Origin: Nautilus pompilius
Taxonomy: Eukaryota > Mollusca > Cephalopoda > Nautilida > Nautilidae
NCBI GenBank assembly: GCA_018389105.1
Contig: JACATO010002138.1
Span: forward strand, 1,116,001-1,180,000
DNA: 64,000 nt
Direction: 5' to 3'
Part shown: positions 47,560-58,779 of the stretch, in pieces
How the letters are laid out: the number at the start of each line of letters is the position of its first letter
Position numbering within the stretch: the first letter of the stretch is position 1
The notes under the pieces: generated by a model
The model's input: the letters and a program-made list of their open reading frames with translations, nothing else
What the model was told of the DNA's origin: nothing
Databases searched by the model: none
Position numbers and translations under genes: made by a program

Positions 47560-47935
47560 GCAAACATCTATACAGGTGACCCTTACTACCCTAAAAGAGT
47601 GGAGGTGAGGGGCGCTTTTTGCCTTTGGCCTGCCTATCTGGCCAGGAAGGTTAGGTGCGTCAAGACCGGTTTCGGACTTGACATGCTGAGGCCTTTTTCC
47701 CAAAGATTGGTTTTTGGCTGGGGAAGCGGTTACTCTAATGTGGGGCATTTTGGCGCCTCAACCCGGCCTTTTAGGCCTTAACGGGAGCTTGCTCCACACC
47801 GGGTTTAAGCCCCTACACGGCTTCGGCCACCAACCCCAATCCCTTCTCCTCGGAGATACACACGCATGCAAGAACTTTCACACGCACCACTTACGCATTC
47901 ACCACAAAAAGATAAAAAAAAATAAAAAAGATCTT
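47560..47935 (+). mobile_element. GC-rich retroposon-like patch with A-rich tail
   Basis: An abrupt GC-rich segment (GAGGTGAGGGGCGCTTTTTG ... CGGGTTTAAGCCCCTACACG ... CTTCTCCTCGGAGATACACA) ends in a run of A-rich sequence (AAAAAGATAAAAAAAAATAA at about 47906). Sharp composition change plus an A-rich 3' end suggest a SINE or a LINE 3' end inserted in the plus orientation. I do not recognise the family. Opposed ORFs inside it have no motif. Confidence 0.4.
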
Positions 47936-48088
47936 TTGTACTGTATTATCGAAGATGACACATCAAAATCTATTTTGCTTCCCCACCATGTTGGTGCACA
48001 TAGTTCATATAAAGATTTATGCATGGAATTTTTTTCTCCACTTGTATGGGATTTCTCTCTGATGAGTTCCATTTGTTAATAAATGGTA

Positions 48089-48679
48089 CAGTTGTCCCCT
48101 GTTATTCGGGGGGGGGGGGGTTACGTCCCTAGAGCACCCACAAAGAGTGAAAACCGCAAATATTGGACGTGGTCCATAAAAATGCCTATAAACGTCAAAA
48201 TATAACGTAAAATATAAGTAAATATATAATAATAATTTAATAAAAAATACAACACTCAGCGAAACACTCGAGATAGCTACACGCGGTAAACTTGGCAGAT
48301 GCTGGGCTGCATCTGCCCGAGACGGCGCCTCGTGGGCAGCAGCCAATCAGCAGCGAGGAGAAATGAATAACGCTCTCTGATTGGCTACTTTCAAACCTCC
48401 AGCCGATAGCGTTTATTTTATATTGATATTTTTCTGAATTTACGTTAGTATTTATATTACAAAATTAGTAAATTATATTGTTATTAATAATTTAACATTA
48501 AAAAGCGTGAAAAAATATATATTGCCACGAAAAAAGCCATTAAAAAAATGACGGAAGATATTTGCGATTCCGCGAATATGCAGGGGTTTCCACAAACAAT
48601 TATTAGTTAGGTTCTAAGGAAAATTCCGCGAATAACCGGGGCTGAAAATGCTGAATCGCGATTACGCGGGGGTCGACTG
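48089..48679. mobile_element. pogo/Tigger-type MITE
   Basis: The left end CAGTTGTCCCCTGTTATTCG and the inverted right end CAGTCGACCCCCGCGTAATC are terminal repeats, flanked by TA (48087-48088, 48680-48681). The subterminal parts AACCGCAAATATTGGACG and CCGCGAATATGCAGGGG are further partial inverted matches. The CAGTYG..CCCYCG..TAATCGCG type of end is characteristic of Tigger/pogo non-autonomous elements. G13 at 48108-48120 lies in the left arm. In the middle a CCAATCAG and an inverted TGATTGGCT sit about 35 bp apart (48341-48386). No transposase frame. Confidence 0.82.
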
Positions 48680-48681
48680 TA

Positions 48682-49145
48682 ATGATCAAACAGCTATGCA
48701 TTTTCAGAGTTCTTATTTGCTGTTAGTGAAAAGATTTCTTTGCATTATACAAAATGTTTGCCATTTAAATTAGTTAGAAGTTATTTAAACCATTAAATTA
48801 TGCCTTGTCTTTCACTTTCTTCTCAAGATAAAAACTATTTAGATGAATTGTTAGAGCAACTTTATTTATCTGGTAATTATTAATTCATCAGTCATTGCCT
48901 TTTCTGACCAAAGGTGACTCTGTCAGTAGTGTGATGTCCCATGTGTGTAATTGCAGCTGAGAAGACCAATTTGTGGGTGACATTCTCTTCTATGATGGGT
49001 GCACTGTGTAGAGTGAGTCATGGAGTAGGACAGCTACTGACCACTGTGTTTGCCATTGTTTGTGACCTTGTCTTTTTCTGTATTACTTTCTTCCATTGGC
49101 ATAACTCATTTACTGCAGCAATGGCTTGCATTGTACCAACATCTC

Positions 49146-49187
<42 letters not shown>

Positions 49188-52100
49188 GTGCTCTAGTGGC
49201 AGGCATGTGCAAAATAGCTGGCAGATGTTAAGGCGCAGTCTGAGATTGTCAGAGAGAGAATTTCTTCCCACACCCTCATAACAGTATATGACAGCTTTGC
49301 CTACATCTGTTTGTTATATTACTGTAGTGTGACACTCTCGCCCACTATATTCTACTCTTGCTTACAACTTTCATTTTCAACACTCCATAGTTTTATGCGA
49401 GTGTTTGTAGTTTTGGATCCATTTTAGAGAATTTGGCATTAAGGAAAAATTGCACTGCTTTTGTAGTGATATTTCTGTAACAGTGACATTGATTATCCTG
49501 CTGCTGTAGTATGTATGATAACAGAGCAAGTAATCGTAGACAGTTGTAGTCCTAACCAAAATCCTCGTCATCCAATTGATTCAAAACCTCAGGAAGTAAT
49601 GAAGTTGGAGTCTTTCCACGCTGTCCATCATAATATCTCAGTGAAGACATGAGATATAGTTGATCCTTCTCATAGAGATGCTGAAATCAACCTCAGGTTG
49701 CCTGCCTTCTTGTGGAGATGTTATAACTCTATTTACAAGCAGGTGTGAAACACTTCATTACTGTACATAGACATCCCAGATTTGGCTGTCACTCAACATT
49801 ACAGCTAAGTGTGTCTGTTTCAGTGCCAATAATGAAGTAGTATTTTTCCTTTGTTCTTAATTCAGCGTTGCTGCTGCTGCTGCTCACATACTCAGGACTG
49901 ACAAATTAGATGTAGAATTCAAAATTGTAATGAATTCTTTACTCAAAGTATGACTAACCATAGGTTTGTTATACTGTAGTTCATTGTCACCTATCAAATA
50001 TGAGGAGATTATCCTTGACATAGCACTGGTACAGTTGCATTGCATACATAGTGTATGCTTCTCTTGAACTTTTGAATATACAGCTGGCTTTGTCTGGAAA
50101 TTATAGATAACACATAAACTCCTTACTTGGTTCATGAATACACATCTTTGCAAAAGATCTTGGCTTTCTACTGAATTTACCATTTTTACATCACAAAAAC
50201 GTATGCTGCTTTTGCACACCAAAACTTTGAATACAGATTCTCCAAAACAGCCATTTTGTGAATAAATAATAATGTGTTAAAGTGGCTCAACCCAAATCTG
50301 GTTTCTATCTTCCAGTAATCTATAAAACCTTCCCATATTTCAGCGCTACAAAAACTCTCAATTGCCTATGAGTGAAAGTCATTAAGGTGTCTTCCAACCC
50401 TTAGTATTGGATACGAGACCAATTCTTTTCTTTTTTTTTTTAAAAAAAAAGATGTTCTTTTTAGCATCATTTCTTTCTGGAAAAGTTTTGTGCAGTATTT
50501 TTTTTTAAAGGAGTGTTTTACTTCATTGGCCATATCGATTTGATAGGCAGATACTCAGAGGCAGTCAGCAATGATGATCAAACCAGATTCAGATTCCATA
50601 GACAGCTGCTTTAAAAATTATTTAAATTATAGTGTGTATTAACTGGATTCATCCATATAAATAATTGATAGCGGCTATGGCACCAGACAAACTATTTACT
50701 AGATGGAAAAGAGAGTTTTAATATACGCATACTTATTTCCCCATGATAAAAACAGCCAAGTCTTTATATACATCCACCATAATTAATGAGTTATCTATTC
50801 CAAAGGTATGATGATTTTAGGTAAAATGTTTCTGGAACTAATTTCATTTTTGGCAGTTAAGAAATGTTTGTTTGTTGACCTTTTAGTGATTGATGATGAA
50901 AGCATAACGCTCAGACACATCCTAACCTTAGGCCATTAAAATGGTTTAAAATGAGGGTGAGGCAATTGAGCAGGCAACATCCCTGCTTCACTTTCTACCG
51001 AAAAGATTTTAAAAAGAGTTTTTTTTTTAAAATTTGTAAATAATATTTGCTTGGCATCCGATTTCAGCAAATGTTTGTTTTGGTAATGGCAGTTGTTTTA
51101 GCTCCTCCACAGTTAAGAAAGCACTCTCCCATGTAATTATTTCTGAAAATTAACAGATTACATCCAAGAATGAATAAATATTTACTCTGGTAGTTAGCCA
51201 TTGAAAATGGTTCTTTGCAGATGTTCTTAGCACATTTCTTCTCTCTCTCTCTCTCTCTCTCTCATAGATTTCTGATGTTTCTGTGCTGATAATAGCCGGG
51301 TGGTGGTTTTTTTAAATCTCAATACCTAAAAGAAAATTCAAAGTTTCACGCCCCAACAAAGCATAGTACGTGCTTCATCATCTTTTGTGACACAGCATGA
51401 AAAGTACTTCTGATTGTATTCTTTACAAAATCCGCCACTGATTCTTCTGCTTTTTTTGTTTGTTTGTTTGTTTGTTTGCTTGTTTTTATTCGATTCAGGC
51501 GTGATGCTGACCAGAAATGCTAGAAAAGGAACATGCCGGATGAGAATGACACTTACTCGGCCTTTCATTATTGGTAGAACACCAGCACAGCAACCAGTTT
51601 TATCTCCCATGGAACTAAGAAAACAACAGCCAGACGATTAAAAAAAAAAAGAGAGAGAGAGAGAGACGAGTGGCAAGAAAACGGCTTTTTGAAGTCATGG
51701 TACTTGGCAGAGCAGTGGAAAATCATTAATTTTTATGTTGTCTCAGAGGTGCTATATGCAGTTATCATTGAAAATTATTGGCTTCTGGGTCCAGGCACAT
51801 AGTGTCATTATTGCTGAAAAAAACAGTAGGAATGAAGAAATATTTCTGTGCTTGGATGTAGATAAGAATTTAGAGTCCAAAGTCTGATTGAAAAATATCA
51901 GGAAAGGAGACTGGGGGTCAGTTTTTACATCACCAGTAATCCTCACTTAAACGTGTAGGTGAGCTGTAATCAAAATCATGTGACGTCAGTTATAGTTTTG
52001 CTATCCATTTAATTTGGAGTTACTAGTGCCATTAACCCACCCCCTGTAACAACCAACCTTGCTTTCTCCTTTAATTAGTTATGTCACAAAAGGGAGATAT

Positions 52101-52500
52101 TAACTTGTTTTCTTTTCGAGTGAACTATTTAAAATTTGTCAGCATTCCTGAATTTTCCGGTTTCTGAGAATTCACAGTAAGGACAGTTATTTGATGTGGT
52201 TATCATTTTGATTTAAGGAGAAGATTTGTCTGGCTGCGAATTCCTGGATCCGAAATAGTAATCATTTTCATCGCGAATTTCTGTCTTTTTTTTTTTATTA
52301 TTATTATTAAAAGTTATTTATGTGCTTTGTAACAAAAAGAAAACTTCACCCAAGAGCTTCAAAATGGTTGAATTTTTACTGGGATATATTTTTCTTTTCT
52401 TTCCCCCACCTTAATGTATTTCTATAGGTTATAGTAGTTCCAATTTTCAGCTTTGCATATGAGCTCTGTTCGTCGCAAAGAAGTAAAGGATTTTAAATAT
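48682..52500. other. Non-coding stretch with microsatellites
   Basis: (TC)n at 49142-49185 and 51239-51263, (TTTG)n at 51457-51485, a T/A homopolymer junction near 50430-50449. No coding motif. Mixed-composition blocks around 50860-51170 could be functional but nothing in them is diagnostic. Confidence 0.4.
49142..49185. repeat. (TC)n microsatellite
   Basis: TC array with one interruption (CTGTCT) near its start. Confidence 0.97.
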
Positions 52501-52503
52501 GGG

Positions 52504-52790
52504 AGATTCAGCGGTTAGCCTACTGGACTGCCATGGTTTGGGCCTCTGGCTTGGTTTCGCATACTTTCTTCTTCATAGGTTTCAACAGGCATTTCAGTTT
52601 ACCCCCACATCTGAAAATTAAGAATTCTAATAGAGTTTTCCAGGTACATGGCTCTCGTTTTGACCACCTCCAAAGAGCCTCCAACCATACTTGCGTAACT
52701 ATTCGATTAGTCACCAAGGCTAATACCCCCACAACTAGCTTACAGCTGTGAGATGCCCTCATATTTTGAAAGTCAGGGTGGTGGTTCAAG
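52504..52790 (+). mobile_element. tRNA-derived SINE, group A
   Basis: The head reads GCGGTTAGCCTACTGGACTG, with a worn B-box. CATACTTTCTTCTTCATAGG, TTTACCCCCACATCTGAAAA and TTAAGAATTCTAATAGAGTT follow, then a tail with TTAGTCACCAAGGCTAATAC shared with 42150-42475. Confidence 0.7.
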
Positions 52791-54580
52791 AAGATGTTTC
52801 TTTACAGAATTCCTCAGAAAATGAACATTTTTAGCCAGCTTTGTAGAGTCATGGAATTTAGTGGAATTGTTGAAGTTGCACTTTAATTGCTTTTCAAAAC
52901 ATACTGAAAATTAATTTTGGGTGGGGAGGGTAGGGCAAAGGCAGATTATATAAGTTGTAGGCTTCCTGCCCCTCTAACTAATTATGTGTAATCTAGATTT
53001 AATTGATACATCAAAAGGATAGCTCCCGCATCAGGAACACTCTGAGTTAGGAGCTGTTAATGAGATGATTTTAGCAGATGAAAATTTTATTATAAACTAT
53101 CAGAACAAAAGATGCAAATGATTTTTAAAATATGCAAATTTCAAAAACAAATTTTCTCAAACTATTTAGGATGAAATAGCAGAGAATGACACCACATTAG
53201 TGAAAATAATAATAAATTAGCATTGTGAATATGGTTTTATAAAATTTATCTGGGAGCTCCCTGAATGCTGCTTGCTTTTGTGATTTCAGAAATCGGACTT
53301 GTTGTGATGGGTTTATAGAACCCCAAGTCATGCTGTTCTACATTTTAAGGGTTCTAAAGATGCTCAAAGCCTTCTCTAAGGACTCTCGTGTTGTTGGAAA
53401 AGCCCGAAGAAACCTTTTGACTTGACAAGATTCTCAGGACTGTATAATTAAGGTTCTTTGTTGATTTGTCTTTTTTACTACTTGTATAATTGAAATGTTG
53501 GCAACGAATCAGACCGCAAGCTTTATTATTACTTACTACTTGAGTGAAAGTGCAAATTCTTTGGAGTTGTCAGAGCTGTGTCTCTCTCTCTCTCACATCA
53601 TCTCTCTCTCTCGACTTTTTGGAATCTCCATGGTATTTCTTTCTAAGTATAACCACGCAGACATAATAACTAGCCATCTGGAAAATTAGTATTCTTTGAA
53701 AAATATCATTAAGGTGGAATGACTCTCCAGAAACAGCATCTTTTTACCTGTTTACAAGGGGATCATAGACCAAGCCATTTTTTTTTTTTTTTTAAATTAT
53801 ATATATTTATAGTATCTTTATTGATTAGTTACTTAGATGATGGATATATTGATGAACTGTCAGTCTTCACTTTTAAGTGTGTTCAAATGTCTTCATCTCT
53901 GTATGATTACAAACATTATGAAACTGGAAATGTAGTGCTTTTGATATGGAATTCTTGCTAATAATCAAGTAGTCATTCAACCAATACTTTTAGCAGTAGT
54001 TAGTGGAAACTGTGGTTGGCATTCCATATAAAGTAATAAACAAAACAAAACCACAGACAATAACATTCTGTTTAAAGCTGTTTTTCGTTTTCTTTACACA
54101 GTTATGTGATTTTTTTTTCCTTTTAACGAAATGATCTTTTTGTTTCAAGAACACCACAAAAAAACCCAACAGAAGCCAGCTTTTAGCACAAATTCCACAT
54201 CAGCAACTGGAGCCGCCCGACAGACTTTTAGTAGGATCTCTCACTAAGTTAAAACAAATTTGTCTTGAAACTGGAGGCACCAGTTTTTTTTTTCTTTGTA
54301 GATGATGTGAGTTTTTCCATTTGTTTTATTAGCTACAAAACTAAACTCTTTCACAGTTTTTTCACTGATGGAGCGAGAACTGATACCACTGGCACAAAGA
54401 AAACTAAAACAGTTTTGTGCGTTAGTTCATTTGGTAGAGCAAAGAATTTACCAGCAGATTTGCGGTCTGGTGGATTAGAACCAATACAGCAGCATTTTAT
54501 GATAGATATCCCCCTCTTATTTATTTGTTGCCAACATAGACCCTGCCAAACTCTCTACTGAAAGGTCACTAAAGAGCAAG
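52791..54580. other. Non-coding stretch
   Basis: TC-rich repeats at 53579-53612, T16 near 53779-53795. The block at 52960-53300 is repeat-free with TAAT cores and may be regulatory. The ORF at 54265-54561 begins in poly-T and has no recognised domain. Confidence 0.35.
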
Positions 54581-54585
54581 CGGTC

Positions 54586-54860
54586 GGCAGGCATGCTGGT
54601 CCAGCGATTAGAACTTTCTGGTTTGCTAAGGTTGAGAGGACCTAATTTGAATCCCGGTTTTAATCAGCTTGGTTTCTTTTAGCCTACCTCCTCTGCATAG
54701 TTTCTTCCCCCTCTTCTTCTCCAGCTCTCCCCATGGGCTTTCTCTGGAAATTCTGGTTTCCTGCTGCATCTGAGTTCTAGCAGGGGTTTTCATGGCAGAA
54801 TCCCCACTTAAATTTTCCTTGTCATAATAAAGCTATGTTGCATGGGTGGAAAACCATCAA
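54586..54860 (+). mobile_element. tRNA-derived SINE, group A
   Basis: The head contains GCTGGTCCAGCGATTAGAAC and a B-box-like ATTTGAATCCC. The body has AGTTTCTTCCCCCTCTTCTT, GGGCTTTCTCTGGAAATTCT and GAGTTCTAGCAGGGGTTTTC. The right part is followed by (GGCT)n at 54904-54918. Confidence 0.7.
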
Positions 54861-55290
54861 CCATACGAAGAATGCTGAAGGCAGAATAAATGTTTTGGTT
54901 TATGGCTGGCTGGCTGGCTTTATAAACGAAGATGCAAATTTAAAACCTTTTTATATTTTTAATTAGAGTTAAATGCACTAGATTTTTATTCGTTGCCTTT
55001 TGATACAGACAAATGGAAATGGTCCTTTTTGACTTTAGATGAAAGAAAGGAGGAATCCTTTTTAAAATTTCTTTTTGCTCAAAAGACCACAGGTGCCATA
55101 AAAGTAATTTCATGAACATTTCCACTGTACACTTTCAGAGTTCTGCAAATGCAATTAGCAGAGATCTGCGACATTGTCATCCTACCCATAAGCAGTGCCA
55201 TATTTTTTTACATCTAAAATGGCAATATTTCTGTGCTATGTTTAATCATATTAAAAATCTTAACAAATATTTGCTAAAAATAAATGATAC
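54861..55290. other. Spacer with a conserved-looking block
   Basis: About 55110-55210 has the octamer-like TGCAAATGCAATTAGCAG and no repeats. No gene seen. Confidence 0.3.
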
Positions 55291-55293
55291 CAG

Positions 55294-55550
55294 ATGGCGT
55301 CATGTTGCAGTGGGTAGCGAGTTTGCTGGTCAATCCTTACATTGTGGTTTCGATCCCCAGTGGGGTTGGAGGTACGTGTTGCAAATGGGGTCTAAAAAGC
55401 CCGAAACAGCTGTACAGGCCTCCTCTGGATGCTGACATTCACCCTGACTCTCAACCTGGACAGGAATGGGCTCCTCCAGGTTCTAAAATGCCCTAGACAC
55501 ACCTCTCGAGGTGCCCCAACTACCTGTGGGTTATGGGATGAGTGAAGTGA
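55294..55550 (+). mobile_element. tRNA-derived SINE, group B, diverged copy
   Basis: The head has GCAGTGGGTAGCGAGTTTGC (A-box region) and GGTTTCGATCCCC (B-box), then GGGGTTGGAGG as in the copy at 39954. Further along, CCGAAACAGCTGTACAGGCC matches GTGAAACAACTGTACGGCAT of that copy. The 3' half differs and ends GTGAAGTGAAGAAG, so it is a related but older or distinct subfamily. Confidence 0.72.
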
Positions 55551-55559
55551 AGAAGAAAT

Positions 55560-56810
55560 TATACCAGACCAATCTGCTGTAAGCTTTTTTCATAGCTACA
55601 AAAACAACATCGTTTGTTTTTTCCACCATGAAAAATTTTTAAAAAATGGCTTCTATAGACAGTAAAGTATGAATTTCCAGGTAATTCTTTCTACTGAAGG
55701 CATCGTATTTTTCTTTCTATTTGAAGCATAGTTTTTCTTTACTCTTCTCTTATTATTTTTTCTCAGATAGATATAATTCATTTGGTTACATTCTATTCAT
55801 GCTGCGCACAAAGAAAAGTTCGGGAGCTAATTTTTTTCCCCACTCCGATTGTTCTGAAACCATTTTAGCTTTTATCTGCCAGAATGTGTTTATTTATTTA
55901 AATTTTAATCCCACGAGAAAACAATCTGCACCTGTAAGTTAGAAATATCATTTAAATCTGGGAGCATTGAAAGATAATCTCTCCAGTAAATTAGTAAGTT
56001 TGTATATGTTGTCATTAGCTTCACCAGAAAGGAAATAATTGGTTTGCATTTTTCACTGAATTAACTGTGACATTATAAATTATAGTCCATTTGTAAGTTG
56101 TTTCTTAAAGATGTGGCTTTCATAAAAAAATGTAAATTGTATCACCTGCCTTATATGGTCTGTTTTGTTCCATTAGTTTATTGCAGGAATTTCTCTGATA
56201 AGATTCCTGACTAAAGGCTTTTTCTTGAATATTTTGAGCTGGAAAATTGTGCATTGCTACAGTAAATTTTCAATCAGCGTCATGTTATGTTGAATTATAT
56301 TGGATGCAATGCATTTTAGCTCTGATAAAAACATCAAACAAATAAAATGAAGTCTTTCCAATATTGAAAAGGTAATTACTATGAGTATTATGTGCTTTTT
56401 CTTTGTAGGAAGTTTGCTGTTGTTTTTGGAAGGGAAAAAAAAAATAATGCCATTGTTTTTGTTTTGGACCAAGATGTAGCAGATTTTCTTCTCTTCTGAG
56501 AATAGGTTTTTTTGTTTTCCATGTTTGTGTTTCAAGATTCCTATCCCACATTTTCAATCTGGTGTTTCAAGATAAAGTACCAGTTCTATTTAAGGGAGTT
56601 CGTGGAGTTAGGGAGGCTTCACATTGGGTGGTAGGGAGAATATATATTGATTCTCTTGACCGTTTTATCAGCCTGTTCCTTTTGAACAAACAGAGAGACG
56701 CATTATTGTAAGTCTTATATTGCTTGTATAATGGTGTAACAAACACTATCTCATTGTATAGCAAACTATTCCCCAACATATTGCTCTTCATTAATTCTGA
56801 TTCTGCTTTT
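55560..56810. other. Non-coding stretch
   Basis: No gene motif. About 55950-56250 is mixed-composition unique sequence. Overlapping minus ORFs at 56257-56557 show only lysine-rich low-complexity translation. Confidence 0.35.
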
Positions 56811-56814
56811 TTAC

Positions 56815-58154
56815 ATGGGGATCAGAAAGTAACTATGCAGTGGAGGATATTTGTAATCATTTTTGATTCATCTCCTTATGCTTTGTTGTTTTTTACTGTA
56901 GTTCCCAAATTGCCCAACAGATGGTGGTTCTATGTGAGAAGTTGTACCGTAGTTCCCAAAATGGCCAACAGGTGTTGGTGGTAAATTTTCAAAAGTGAAA
57001 CATGATTTTTGTGTGATTGTAATTTTTGTGTAATGCTTCTTTCAATCACCAACCAAATCTTTATCATCAAGAGTATACTCGAATAACAGTAAATACACCA
57101 CAAGAGTTCAAAATGAGTTCTTACAAGAATTTTCTGATGCATATCTTCCAAAAGGAAATGATGTAAGGGCACTGATTAGCAGATTTGAAGATACTGGTTA
57201 AGTTGAGGATTATCGAGGATCAGGTGGGCCAAAAGTGTTAGAAGAGGAGAAGCTGTCAAAAATTTCAGACGCAATGCTTCAGAGCCCTTCAAAATCGCTG
57301 TGTCAACTTTCTCAACAAGCAAATGTTTCATATGGGAGCACTCATAGTGCTTTAAAGGTGTTAATTTTTTATCTGTATAAAGTGAATGTTGTGCACGAAT
57401 TGAAAGCTGCAGACTGTGGTAAGCGAGTTTAATATTTCAACTGGTTGAAAATTTTATTGATTTAAATGGCGACAACATATTGGATGAAAACATTTTTTTC
57501 TGATGAATGCTGAATTCATCTCTCTGGATATGTTAATAGCCAGAATACCATAATTTGGTATACTTCTGACCCTCATGAACTGTTTGAGAAACTGCTTCAG
57601 GATGAAAAGATTGGTGTATGGGTGGCTATATCAAGGAAACGCATTATTGGGTGTATATTTTTTGAAAAAAACCACCAATTCAGAGCGTTATTGTAATGAC
57701 ATACTGTATCCTTTTATTGGTGAGTTAGATGAAGAAGAAATCGAAGACGCCTACTTTCAGCAGGACAGAGCCATCGCTCACACATCTGCTCAATCAATGA
57801 AACTGCTGGAAGAAGTGTCTGGTGATGGGCTGGTATTGAAAGGAATTTGGCCTTCATGCTCTCCTGACCTAACACCCCCGGACTTTTACCTGTGAGGAGC
57901 AGTGAAAGCAAAGGTCTTTGAAAATGATCTCCATGGAGCAAAACGTCATCAATTTCATTAGATGAATAACATCTGAAGAATTACAAAACGTTTTTGAGAA
58001 TATGAAAAAAATGTGTGGAAAGATGTTTAAACGTGGGTGAGGTTCATTCTCAGCATTTACTGTAATGCATAGTTTATTGTAAGAGTTAATGTATTGAAAT
58101 ATTGAAATAAAAACAATAAATTTTCCACTGCATAGTTACTTTTTGATCGCCCTA
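56815..58154 (+). mobile_element. mariner-like transposon of a DDxD type with long Asp spacing
   Basis: The left end GGGGATCAGAAAGTAACTATGC and the inverted right end GGGCGATCAAAAAGTAACTATGC match and continue GCAGTGGA on both sides. TA dinucleotides flank loosely (56812-56813 left, 58153-58156 right), so the exact boundary is uncertain by a few bases. The length of 1.34 kb and an internal plus-strand transposase relic fit the IS630-Tc1-mariner superfamily. Confidence 0.8.
57090..58065 (+). pseudogene. DDxD mariner-like transposase pseudogene
   Basis: The N-terminal HTH reads FLQEFSDAYLPKGNDVRALI, then a stop at about 57200, then a second DNA-binding part SKSLCQLSQQANVSYGSTHS (57285-57345). 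FFSDEC with the first Asp is near 57500, followed by a stop where the family has Trp or Ala. From 57575 the frame has QQDRAIAHTSAQSM (second Asp) and SPDLTPPDFYL (third Asp), with 38 residues between them. This spacing is longer than the 34 of classical mariner. A TGA at 57893 replaces the Trp of the usual FFLWG. The tail (ELQNVFENMKK) continues to about 58065. All three Asp residues remain, but several stops are present. Confidence 0.8.
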
Positions 58155-58450
58155 TATTACTGATGTAGAATCCATGCTATCATGACAGTCTTTGGTTGCT
58201 GTGTGATAATCGTGATCTACTACTTATTGTTGATAGAAACCATGGCACTGGATCACTCATCAATCCATGTGTTCCAGCTAACTTCTCTTGCCTTTTTAAC
58301 CACTTGACCAGGATATGTTCACATTTGGTATTTATGATAATTTAATGCGTTTTACTATTCAAATGTGCATGGCCAATAGCGGATTTTGCTTGCTCGTTTT
58401 GTGGACCCGTGTCTTGACTTTGAGGTTGAGGACTTTTCACAACAGTAGCC
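58155..58450. other. Short spacer
   Basis: No feature seen between the mariner-like element and the SINE. Confidence 0.4.
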
Positions 58451-58454
58451 TGGG

Positions 58455-58775
58455 GAAAGGTGTGGGAACATCAGCCTTGGTGACCAGTAAGGTTTCCTGG
58501 GTGTGGTTTTGGGAGGACCTCTTCAGCAGCAGCTTGGGTGCGAGCCAGTCAGGAGTTACTTTACAGAACTTATACCACAAGTACCCGGAAGAAGCTCGAG
58601 CACCCAGAGAGGAGACTCATGCAGCAGGCAGGCTGGCTGGTGAAGAAGAGTGAGAAGAAGCCAGGCTGAGGGGGGGGGGGTATATCAAATCAAGGTTGCA
58701 GGCTCTTGACTGAAATTCAAACTCAGATCTGCAGAACTACCCACTGGACCACTGCACCACCCAGCAGATTCTTCA
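58455..58775 (-). mobile_element. tRNA-derived SINE, group A
   Basis: From the right, inverted: head GGTGGTGCAGTGGTCCAGTG (A-box region) and GAGTTTGAATTTCAG (B-box). G11 on the plus strand at 58670-58680 follows, then CTTCTTCTCACTCTTCTTCA and the inverted GGGTGCTCGAGCTTCTTCCG. The far tail contains, on the plus strand, TTGGTGACCAGTAAGG, related to the 42150 and 52504 copies. It is the best copy for reading the head on the minus strand. Confidence 0.75.
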
Positions 58776-58779
58776 AATG

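Noticed and set aside
47521-48079. Open frames of 63-121 codons on both strands
   Set aside because: They follow the GC-rich retroposon-like insert and show no domain.
49018-49212. ORF with an RERERER repeat on the minus strand
   Set aside because: It is the translation of the (TC)n microsatellite at 49142-49185.
54265-54561. 98-codon ORF with a mixed-composition tail
   Set aside because: Starts in poly-T and ends with no domain; no splice or family evidence.
56257-56557. Two overlapping lysine-rich ORFs of 90-92 codons
   Set aside because: AT-rich low-complexity translation; no motif and no matching initiation context.
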